The notes beneath the pieces were generated by a model. The model was not told where the DNA came from and ran no database searches. It saw nothing but the letters and a program-made list of their open reading frames with translations. Both the position numbers and the translations under genes were made by a program. This document shows, piece by piece, positions 1 to 7,935 of a DNA stretch of 64,000 nt (position 1 is the stretch's first letter; every line of letters starts with the position of its first letter). The stretch is from assembly GCF_019649055.1 (NCBI RefSeq), contig NW_026570221.1, positions 2,356,001 through 2,420,000 of the forward strand, given 5' to 3'. This stretch comes from Paramacrobiotus metropolitanus (taxonomy: Eukaryota; Tardigrada; Eutardigrada; Parachela; Macrobiotidae).

Positions 1-800
1 AATATTAAAAGATGTTGTGTTATAAAATGCCAGGCATACCAAAGCTATAACAGATTGTCCTAAAAATTACATTTACAATCATTATAGATGTCACATTCGA
101 ATATTTTTCATAAATTAAATAGTAATTATTACTGTTAGATTGTAATTATTAGTCATACAAAAATCCTTCCAAGAATCTACGATTACCTTTAATACGACGG
201 CGGCCAGAAAATAATGTTACATATCCCGATCGCCACGATAATGATACACGTCAGCGGCATCTTGCAGAACCTAGCCGCCGTTCTGGGTAACATCACCGTC
301 CAACAGCGGAACACCGCCAGGGCGACGGTCAGCCAGGCGGCCGTTGAATCGCAAACGATAGTAAAGTGCATACTTAAAAATTTAAACGCCATCCGCGAAA
401 ACTTCGCCATTGGGAGAGGGGCAAGAACGTTCTCAAGATGTAATGATGGAGGACAAAGGGAATATAGGTCATCAGTACCAGCGCATGCGTCGCGAGCAGG
501 GACGTCAGGAGAACCGCTATCGGCGTTAACGGAGATCGGCGCGTGAGCACAGCGATGCTCAAGAGATTGCCGATAATCCCGGTACCGGGATTATCGGCAA
601 TCTGTGTAGCATCGCTGTGCTAATCTGCGCAACGTAGCCAGGTAGCCGTGGACTGGAGTGTAGCCGGCTTGGAAGGCCAAGAAAAAGTCTCCAGAATACG
701 ACAAGGGCTCCGCGATAGGAGTGGATTCGGGAACCGGTTGGTTGTCATAAAATAACATCGGCGCAGTTGTTGTTTCATTGTGTTCGCTGTCGCCGAACAT
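1..800 (-). pseudogene. Rhodopsin-like GPCR pseudogene (FMRFamide/Srw-receptor-like), N-terminus to TM4
   Basis: This reads on the minus strand from about 800 towards the window edge. The N-terminal ectodomain (800-about 660) has an NET glycosylation site and the motif YSGDFFLAFQ. It is followed by GYTPVHGYLATL, by TM1 (GIIGNLLSIAVLTRR, about 595-548), and by TM2 (about 540-440, with YIPFVLHHYILR). A different frame gives TM3 (about 400-300, AWLTVALAVFR, where the usual DRY is replaced by FR) and TM4 (about 270-200, MPLTCIIIVAIGICNII). The order and motifs fit myosuppressin/FMRFamide receptors and the nematode Srw family, which would act in the plasma membrane. TM1-TM2 and TM3-TM4 lie in different frames with the shift near 405-430, and a palindrome (546-621) destroys the start of TM1. 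TM5-TM7 would lie beyond the left edge. The family call is from motifs only. Confidence 0.6.
546..621. repeat. 76-bp near-perfect palindrome inside the GPCR pseudogene
   Basis: The two 38-bp arms (546-583 and 584-621) are reverse complements except at three positions (560, 561 and 563 against 607, 606 and 604). The centre is GGTACC with no spacer. The arm at 546-583 encodes part of TM1 on the minus strand. The other arm is its inverted copy and replaces the first half of TM1. It therefore looks like a palindromic duplication that broke the gene, not a regulatory hairpin. Confidence 0.9.
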
Positions 801-1427
801 GCTTTCCTTGATTAGGGATGATGATAATCCATTCTGAAAGCGAAACTATAAAATTTGTACGATTTAATACAAAAATACAAATGTTTAACATTTTTCAATA
901 ACCTGGTAACCTTCCTCTTCTAAAGAAGTGTCCATCGTATGTACTCTGTAGACGTTAGCATGCTATATCAGTTAAAGCGCAATACGAAGCGCAAAAGAGG
1001 ATCTGACTGGAATACAAATTTTTTCTCAGCGAGTATGCCACTTCAAGGTAAAAGTTGTCACGTTGTCTTGCTGTTTGCTGGTAGTGTTAGTTTCTGTAAA
1101 TAAATCGCACAGTGTTTGCTGGAAGGTACATCTATGTCGACCCGACGCCGGCGGAAGTTGCACTGTGCTTTTTCCAAATCAGCCGATTTACTTGCACGTT
1201 GCACGATGTACGATAAATGTGGAGAAAACAATTTCCACACCGATCGCTATGCCTGATTCCACTGTAGGAGTACTGTACGGCTTTCTTGTAGACGCTGAGT
1301 TAACTCGATGAAAAATTTATTTGGCTGCGTTCATTTTGCTGGCGCTGCTTGGAATTATTCCATTAATTATAACTGTCTTGCGCAAACGTTGGCGATGATG
1401 CTTTCTGTATGTTGTTTATTTTGTTAG
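801..1427. repeat. Repeat block upstream of the GPCR pseudogene (copy of the 'ACCGATCGCT' block)
   Basis: No gene is seen here. The stretch about 1040-1290 is a diverged copy of a block also found near 15540-15760, 18540-18600, 21940-22170, 25440-25710, 43430-43690 and 61450-61530. All copies contain CACCGATCGCT followed by a short run ending in GATTCCAC or GATTACAC. At 1-800, 13858-15284 and 21555-21700 the block lies a few hundred bases beyond the 5' side of a receptor copy, so it may be old upstream flank. Its function is unknown. Confidence 0.5.
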
Positions 1428-1537
1428 ATTATTGTTCCCTGGTTCTGTTACTGTACACACAAACAATGCAATACACAAAAGGGGGGTGCTTTATTATTTA
1501 CGGACAAACACACCCGCGTACAAGCGGGAACAACCTC
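1428..1537 (-). repeat. Split direct repeat B2
   Basis: This 110-bp unit has a second copy at 1739-1848 with an offset of 311 bases. Both copies start with ATTATTGTTCCCTGG and end with GGAACAACCTC. On the minus strand it is the 3' end of the element. A short A-rich run (1539-1547) lies between it and A2. Confidence 0.85.
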
Positions 1538-1541
1538 TAAA

Positions 1542-1738
1542 AAAAAATCATTTCAAATCCCGATCGTTGCCGGACGCAGTGCCAAGTGTGAGCGCATACA
1601 CTGCGAACGGCTGCTATATATACTCGTACCATACACTGCACGCTGACCATTAGAATACTAACAGACCGAACAGACCACTGCGTTCCGCCCACCGTCACGA
1701 GGTCCAATAATATACAGATTATTGCCATAATCTTTCCC
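1542..1738 (-). repeat. Split direct repeat A2
   Basis: This 197-bp unit has a second copy, A1, at 4023-4219 with an offset of 2481 bases. I saw one substitution between them. It abuts B1 (1739-1848) directly. In the known replication model the B1-A2-B2 arrangement provides the template jumps that restore both ends. Confidence 0.85.
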
Positions 1739-1848
1739 ATTATTGTTCCCTGGTTCTGTTACTGTACACACAAACAATGCAATACACAAAAGGGGGGTGC
1801 TTTATTATTTACGGACAAACACACCCGCGTACAAGCGGGAACAACCTC
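1739..1848 (-). repeat. Split direct repeat B1
   Basis: Copy of B2 (1428-1537). On the minus strand it lies downstream of the gag-like ORF and immediately upstream of A2, as expected for the B1 position. Confidence 0.85.
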
Positions 1849-2798
1849 CAAACCCCCAAGAGCAGAACAAAAACAACACAGCAGGTAGATGTATGGGTTG
1901 CCGAAAATTCCGAGATGAAGCGCAATTCCGATTGCGACCGCTGGAACAACCGTAACGTGGATACTTCGCGCAGGGTAACGGGCAGGAAATTCAAAAGCCG
2001 CTAACATACTGTACTAAGTTACTAACACACAGTCAAAACTGTGTCAAAACAAACTGCATGTAGCCGCTAATTGAAAGGTCACGACAAATATTTAATTCCG
2101 TCATACCGCCATCGTTATGTTAAAAATTATTGCAAAATAAAGGCAAACTAAAATGTTATGAAAACATTTTTCGCCGGTAGCATCTGGATTACGCCAAAAT
2201 TATAGTAAACGCCTGATAACAGATATTTTTGCGTACATGCGAAGCCGGTGGTGTCAAGCCAAACTGCTCTAATACAGAGCATATTTAGTTGACTTGAAAA
2301 TAACGATACCAGTACTCAATAATGCAAAGACATTTATTCGCACAGGCATGAGAATTAAGTCTAGCAGATTAATTCTGCTTTCATTATTCTGGCATCCCTT
2401 CACTGCTGACATATAAAGAGGTCTTTCTCTGCGAGAGTAAGCGGGATTTGTCCAACTTACCAGAGAGAAGCCTGTAAAAACAGGGTTTGCCTCACATGTC
2501 AAATCACACAACAAAAGCAAAAATCCTGCTAACCCGCATTCAGAATAAACGATAAGACATAATGCGTCGCCGAAGCAATGCAACAATGCGTCGCCGAAGC
2601 AATGCAATAATTAAACTTTCAGAAACACGAGACAATTGAATGCAGACACACTGCAAATTACAATATGCGCTACAAGCGCTCAATAATACCATGACCCAGT
2701 AATGAAAATTCCTGGTCAGACCACTATACAGAGCAAAATAAAAGGGCGACGCAGACCCGTTGAGTCTGTGCTGCCAATTCAAATTAGGACAAGTTAAA
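1849..2798. other. Non-coding interior of the split-repeat retroelement
   Basis: About 950 bp between the gag-like stop and repeat B1, where a full element would carry RT, RNase H and tyrosine recombinase. I found no RT 'YxDD' box and no convincing recombinase tyrosine or R-H-R motif. Minus-strand ORFs at 2607-2269 and 2007-1759 show no family motif. A 20-bp unit, TGCGTCGCCGAAGCAATGCA, is repeated in tandem near 2562-2605. Confidence 0.5.
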
Positions 2799-3983
2799 TT
2801 AATTATTAGTGTCAGGAGGGCTTGCGTCTCCGGAGTCTCGGTGGTCATGACAGCCATGTCCGCGTTTCCCGCATTCGCCACACACGTGCGAATAATGACA
2901 GGAAGCAGCCGAGCGAGAGCAGTTGCCTTCTTGAAAGGCAAAACAACAAGCAAACTTGTAGCGGCCCGTTTTGGCGCCGCTACGTCCGCGAAAAGGCTGA
3001 CCTTTATCGCATTTACCTTCGCCATACTCTGTTCGGCGATTAATCGTATGAAAATGCTTAGAACTGATAGTATTCCGTGCTTGGTAATCGCATAACGAAA
3101 ACCCTTCATTTTCAGCGGAATGTCGAAAATCGGTGTCGAATTCAAGCACAGCATCATCCGTAAAATTACAACGCATAGAAGCCAAATACTCATTATATTC
3201 AAGATGCTCCAGGAGCGTTTCTGCATACTGCCCAGACACAGTTTTGCACAATTTAACTGCTGTGCGCCAACTATGAACAGAAAACTCGTCGAGTGAAAGA
3301 TCAAGAGGAGAAACATGCTTGCTTTTCGACCCTGGTTTAGGGCACGCCAGCTCGTGCGGCCTCTGCAGTTTACGTGCTTCCGTTGGGAAACAGTTAAAAC
3401 TTTTGGCCATAAATTCAGACTTATCACTTTCAATTGAAATGACAGAAACAGGGCGGTCTAAGCATGATGGCTTCAGATTATCATACTCACCCGCGGTACC
3501 ATTGCTGCGGGGAAGATTGACCGCTTTGCGGTCGACGTGACCTTTGATTGGACGCTGGCTGGGACTGCCGTGCTGTGGGCCGGCTTCACGGCATGGAGAA
3601 ACTGGCATGACTGGCTGTTCCCGGCCGCGGCTGCAATTCTCGGTACGGATAAATCGCTCCAGGATGCATCGAACTCCTTCACGGCTCACAATATCCAGGT
3701 TGCTCGGAAACTTGGAAGATTCTCCCAGGCACAACAGGGCAGACTTTGAGGATATTCCTTCGGCTTCCAGTTCACTCTGGCATTTCCTATCCAACTTCAA
3801 TGCAACAACCACTCTGGCAATAGAATCAGTATCATCCACAGGGAACAGACGAGGCTCGAGAAGCTGCAATAGTGCATTCTTGCCATCCGTATCCACATGG
3901 GAAATGTCCAACTCAACACACAAATTCCTCAACTTCTGAACGCTAAGCTTACGCAAAGCGGACTTCGACGCTGGCACCACCAT
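2799..3983 (-). CDS. Gag-like nucleocapsid protein, SAP-like N-terminus and CCCH/zinc-knuckle C-terminus
   Basis: An intact ORF of 394 residues starts 40 bp inside repeat A1. Residues about 8-46 (LRKLSVQKLRNLCVEL and onward) resemble a SAP-type helix-loop-helix DNA-binding motif. The middle is hydrophilic and low in pattern. Residues 347-366 form C-x7-C-x6-C-x3-H, followed directly by C368-x2-C371-x4-H376-x-C378. This pairing resembles the C-terminal zinc motifs of DIRS/Ngaro gag-like proteins, which would bind the element RNA. The start is the first ATG after A1, in context ACCATGG. A 297-residue frame over the same DNA (3433-2540) has no such motifs and is a shadow. The ORF is intact while the enzymatic ORFs are absent, so the protein may serve mobilisation in trans. 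Confidence 0.65.
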   Translation of the reverse strand: MVVPASKSALRKLSVQKLRNLCVELDISHVDTDGKNALLQLLEPRLFPVDDTDSIARVVVALKLDRKCQSELEAEGISSKSALLCLGESSKFPSNLDIVSREGVRCILERFIRTENCSRGREQPVMPVSPCREAGPQHGSPSQRPIKGHVDRKAVNLPRSNGTAGEYDNLKPSCLDRPVSVISIESDKSEFMAKSFNCFPTEARKLQRPHELACPKPGSKSKHVSPLDLSLDEFSVHSWRTAVKLCKTVSGQYAETLLEHLEYNEYLASMRCNFTDDAVLEFDTDFRHSAENEGFSLCDYQARNTISSKHFHTINRRTEYGEGKCDKGQPFRGRSGAKTGRYKFACCFAFQEGNCSRSAASCHYSHVCGECGKRGHGCHDHRDSGDASPPDTNN

Positions 3984-4022
3984 GGCGAAAACAGATAAGG
4001 GATTCAGTTAACCAAAATCATT

Positions 4023-4219
4023 AAAAAATCATTTCAAATCCCGATCGTTGCCGGACGCAGTGCCAAGTGTGAGCGCATACACTGCGAACGGCTGCTATAT
4101 ATACTCGTACCATACACTGCACGCTGACCATTAGAATACTAACAGACCGAACAGACCACTGCGTTCCGCCCACCGTCACCAGGTCCAATAATATACAGAT
4201 TATTGCCATAATCTTTCCC
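4023..4219 (-). repeat. Split direct repeat A1 (5' end of the retroelement)
   Basis: Copy of A2 (1542-1738). On the minus strand it is the 5' terminus and probably carries the promoter for the gag-like ORF beginning at 3983. I did not identify a clear TATA box or initiator. Confidence 0.8.
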
Positions 4220-4685
4220 CATAAAATAACAAAACTTGCTCGATAAGATGCCTACTACTTAAATTCTTCAGGCTGACATGTCTGGATTAATTTTCTCACA
4301 TATTTCTTAATAATGATGAGTTTCGATTGTGGAATAGTAATGCTGATTTGCAGGCGTTCTAAGCAAATTTTCCCTAAAACTTTTCTGTGCTCGCTTGCTT
4401 ATCAAGAATTCAGTACCGCCTTTGAATTTTGCCTGGTTTTATGAAGCAGGCACCTATCTCTGGTATTGCGGATTTTTCTGCAGGGCTTGTATTGCCCGCA
4501 CCTCACTCTCACCCGAGCATTTAAATACATGAAATACAAAATGCAAAAATAACCGTAAGGTACTCTGCAACCAGGTTTTTATTAAATTATTCACGATATG
4601 TTGAGTCAACCACATACAAGTACGAATGTTAATATACCGCTTGTGTAGCCAGCTTGCACATGGTCCCAGCGATTTTTACCATGTA
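4220..4685. repeat. Diverged host repeat block (no gene)
   Basis: From about 4340 it aligns with 16490-16900 and partly with 24510-24610, sharing runs such as AAGCAAATTTTCCCT and AATATACCGCT. The first part continues the sequence left of 1428 when compared with 22230-22400. No coding frame is supported. Confidence 0.5.
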
Positions 4686-5719
4686 CAAAGGAGGCTCCAA
4701 AAGTAAGTTTCCTTATTTTGTATCTCCCGGCCTGAACGCTTTTAGTTCTTATGAACCATATTTTTATAAACGTCCTTCATTAACGAACCGAAATAAAATA
4801 TAACTCTATCTAACTACAATCAAATGGAGAAGACAAAGCCGTTCAAGGTTTTCGGCACTTTGCAACGGACTTTACCCTGATAGTTTTTATTATTTTTCTC
4901 AGGCTTCTGCTCACTTTTCGGAAAGCACAAAACAATCATCAGATTAAGAATTCTTTTCTGTCCTAATTCCAAGTATGAAACAAAATAACTTCTTGAAAAT
5001 GCTTTTCCAGAAATGTAAAAACTCTCGATGACTAGGTGGAAAAACCACAGAGCTGCTCAAGGTGCCAGACGGTAAAAAATCGAAAATTTCTTGTAATTAA
5101 ACATTATTGTTGTCGGTACAACTTGAAGTTATTTGTGTCCATGCATTGCCGTTGCTCTAGGTGTGCGAGAGGAATGAATGAACATTCCTCTCTTACAGGA
5201 ATGTTCATTCATTCCTCTCGTTCTGAGAGGAATGTTCATTCATTCCTCTCGCACACCTAGAGCAACGGCAATGGTCCATGACGCGTATGACTGCGCATGA
5301 AATTCCCTTTTTATTGATGCCGAGATGGATTCATATCAGTAAGAAGGCTGAAAAGAGGGATTCCGGCGTCGTGGAGAAAAGAAATGTTTCCTCTACTCCG
5401 TAAATTTTTCAAACCATTCTGTTATTGCCTTAATATTAAGAACAGTATTTGTAGCTGCTACTTTAAATTTGTTGTCGAAATTACAACAGGGCTGGAAGTG
5501 GTAATAAAACGAACGAGCTTCGAAAAAACTCGTCGAAATGAATGTATAAGTAGCATTACTATACTGTTTTTCGTTTTCCCATTTCTTCATTGAATCATTT
5601 GATTCTTATTTCTTTAATTAGTTTACATATGTGCTTATACAACAAAAAATATATCACATTTCTATTACTTCAAACAGCAGGGAGGCAAAATAGGGAAACT
5701 TTTTTTGGAGCGTCCTTTG
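4686..5719. mobile_element. Tc1/mariner-type element (TA duplication), probably non-autonomous
   Basis: The ends are imperfect inverted repeats of about 35 bp (4686-4720 and 5686-5719). They begin CAAAGGAGGCTCC on the left and CAAAGGACGCTCC when read inward from the right. TA flanks both ends (4684-4685 and 5720-5721). The paralogue near 16890-16925 has the uninterrupted host sequence around 'TTTTTACCAT'. Without the nested 130-bp foldback and its duplication the element is about 0.9 kb, shorter than an autonomous mariner. I recognise no transposase, and short opposite-strand ORFs at about 5390-5593 lack DD(D/E) motifs. Confidence 0.65.
5144..5273. mobile_element. 130-bp foldback MITE nested in the mariner-type element
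   Basis: Perfect 49-bp inverted arms lie at 5144-5192 and 5225-5273. The 32-bp loop contains a further copy of the arm segment GGAATGTTCATTCATTCC. It is flanked by the 7-bp direct duplication GTCCATG (5137-5143 and 5274-5280). A 7-bp TSD with ends starting CA could fit P-like or Dada-like transposases, but the superfamily is not settled. Perfect arms suggest a recent insertion. Confidence 0.8.
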
Positions 5720-5721
5720 TA

Positions 5722-6900
5722 TAATAAGTAACAAAGCACCGCACTTCCGGTCCATATTCTAGATTGCAGTCTTGTTCCGTTGGCCTATATAACGGCACAG
5801 TAAATGCCACTATATCGTCGGTTACTCTATTGTAATTAATAAAGGCATATATAGAAAAATTCGATAAGTTTTATCATATTTAGATATTATTACTTTGCGC
5901 CTGCACCATGGATTTTATAAGACGCGGCTGCAACGTGCAAGATAAGAAAATAGTGTCTGGTGTTTAAATACACTTGGCAACAGTTTCTGCTGCACTTATG
6001 GCACATTAAATCCAGACGTTTTTGGCCATACTCATAATACATCAATAACGACCTCGTATCTGATAATACGAGTATAATACGAATTTTAATATATAATACA
6101 ATAGTATTTTATGGATAATATAAGTGTTTTTGTTAGTTCTTTTTGTTCTGATATGGTGCACCAAGTCGTTAGTTATATAACTCTACGTTCTAACATACCC
6201 TAGTACAACATATCGGGGTAAAGATTAATTGCTGACCACCGCGGTTAATTTAAGAATAGCCGGACGCAAATGAAAAGATGCAGCAACGCGCGCGGCTACC
6301 GTCGGGAATGCAGCATGAAGCCGATATCTCACGGACTAGACCAGGGGACGGCAGCTCACTGCTGGACACTACAATTTGTGCAGCGTGCGCTGCAGTGCCG
6401 TCGTCAAGTCGTGAAGGATAATAGAATTAGCGATGGCAATAGTTGTCTGTAGTGCGTCAATGCCACGTTATATATTCATGGGATTCCCAGGAAACTAATT
6501 TTTACTAATTTTAAAGAGTCACTTATAGCAGAATTGCAGAAATGGGCGACAATTTTGTATTATGCGCCGGCTGACTGTAATCACTCCACGATTGACAGAA
6601 TCATCAAAACCCAACAACTGGAAAATGCAATTTGCAATCACAATTACCGGTATACGAGTATTATATGTAATTGCTGTACGATGTACGATTAAGATAAGCT
6701 TTCTCGAGAAAAACAAATTTCCCAGTGATTACAATGATCATCGCGGTAGCGATGGACCAACCAAAACGTTTCCGTGAACCGCAACATGCGGCAGCGCCGT
6801 ACCAGATGAAACCTAGATGGATGGGTTAGGTTCAGTACAGAGGTCAACACTGCAAAGTTAAATGCCCTGCGATACAATTCCATCGCTTTGCCAAACCGCT
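5722..6900 (+). repeat. Copy of long dispersed repeat 'S1'
   Basis: Diverged copy of a block about 1.2 kb long with other copies at about 16920-18290, 20110-21510, 30255-30830, 41380-42110, 58000-58590 and 60480-61230. Shared signposts are CTTCCGGTCCAT, GACTAGACCAGGGGAC, ACTACAATTTGTGCA and CCAACCAAAACGTTTCCGT. Frames are broken in every copy, so I call no gene. It could be old gene body or intergenic DNA of the duplicated unit. Confidence 0.6.
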
Positions 6901-7660
6901 GTATTTTCCCAGGGTTTTGCTAATCAGTGTACTGAGAATTTCTCTAATAAAAAATATTGCGCTACTAAGTAGATATAACTTATTTATTAATTTACTGCTG
7001 TGCTTCAGGGATGCAGTGCCCGGCAGAAGCGAGTGCACCATCCCAGTTACAAAATCACAACATACCTAGTAATTAAAACCAATGGATTCATGCGATAAAA
7101 ATGTGAACAGCAATAGCTGGCGATGGTTGGGCGGTGGCCGGTACCGAAGCTGAGTAACTTTTTTTTGCACTTTGGTGTGTTCAATTTGTCCACGCATTCG
7201 CCTACTATAGAGAAGCAATAACTGTGTCGTTATCGAAAGAATCAAGGCCAATCGAACAATACCGCAATCTCGCATAAGTACCGGAAGCGCGATGCCTTGT
7301 TACATAATGTAAAAGAAACATACATACATATTGTACATTACCTTTGAGCAAGTTGGCTACAGAAGCGTTTTGTATGGTTGTTCTCTGTATATTATGATTT
7401 ATGGGAAAAACCTAGTTTGGCAGATATATCTCATCATAGTACATCTTTCCTCTTCAGAGTAATATTAATAATAAGGAAGAATAAGTAAATAATTAGAATT
7501 TATATCCAACTAATTATTAAAGAAAATTATTGACTAGTTATTTGTAAGAAAGCATAGTTTTCGCAGGTTATCATTGCAACGCTGTACGATCGTTTTCGGG
7601 TGTCGTATATAATCATGCTATATTTTTATGTCGTATTTGGCTTAACTTGGTTTCTACTGG
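6901..7660 (-). repeat. Inverted copy of the S1 start, plus unassigned sequence
   Basis: The stretch 7080-7310 is the reverse complement of the first part of S1 (compare 16920-17110) and contains CGAACAATACCGCAATCTC and ACCGGAAG. It follows a forward S1 copy by about 200 bp. The same forward-then-inverted order recurs at 41380-42120 and 42480-42800. The rest, 7320-7660, holds nothing I can assign. Confidence 0.5.
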
Positions 7661-7935
7661 TCTTGCTTAGCCAATCCCACGTGTTTCCGGTGGCGTCTGT
7701 CCGGGCTTTCATGGAATAATAGGTCCGGCCTCTACATGCGTAAAATAATCCGGTATATGTTTAAACTGTTTGGAGACAATCCACCTGGCATTGGATTGGC
7801 GGCCACCAGCATAAATATACACCGGACATTGGTTGGGAATTTCTGCGAAAGCTCTTTCATGATTAATCCATTGTGTAAGGAGTGGCCATCCACAGACAAC
7901 CGTTACCGCAGGAAACGCTCACATATTTACTGAAA
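7661..7935 (-). pseudogene. Fragment of unidentified recurrent protein (family 'QMK'), broken
   Basis: The minus-strand translation gives pieces such as DGHSLHNGL, NVRCIFMLVAANPMPGG and NIYRIILRM. These align with 59160-58880 (DSHSLYDGLIREKLT, MSGVYFTLVGASP). Several frame changes and stops are present. The recurring pattern is a line of the type (M)VAVQMKxIPDxFxxVE. I do not recognise the family. Confidence 0.4.

Larger units (their letters stand above)
1428..4219 (-). mobile_element. Gag-only retroelement with split direct repeats (PAT/Ngaro-type, DIRS order), internally deleted
   Basis: On the minus strand the layout is A1 (4219-4023), gag-like ORF (3983-2799), about 950 bp without recognisable coding, B1 (1848-1739), A2 (1738-1542), B2 (1537-1428). 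A1 and A2 are 197 bp and B1 and B2 are 110 bp. I saw one difference between the A copies, near the CGTCACGA/CGTCACCA site. The order A1-ORF-B1-A2-B2 is the split-direct-repeat layout known for PAT and Ngaro tyrosine-recombinase retrotransposons. The flanks show no target-site duplication, as expected for recombinase-mediated insertion. The paralogue around 22230-22400 shows the uninterrupted host sequence. I see no reverse transcriptase, RNase H or recombinase, so this is probably a non-autonomous deletion derivative. Near-identity of the repeats suggests recent movement. Confidence 0.7.

Noticed and set aside
1432-1955. Two similar forward ORFs (1432-1653 and 1743-1955)
   Set aside because: Identical starts arise from repeat copies B1 and B2, not from a duplicated gene.
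2540-3433. 297-residue minus-strand ORF overlapping the gag-like gene
   Set aside because: Different frame over the same DNA. The 394-residue frame has SAP-like and zinc motifs and this one has none.
5384-5593. Opposing ORFs that might be a mariner transposase remnant
   Set aside because: No DD(D/E) spacing or helix-turn-helix motif is visible in either strand.
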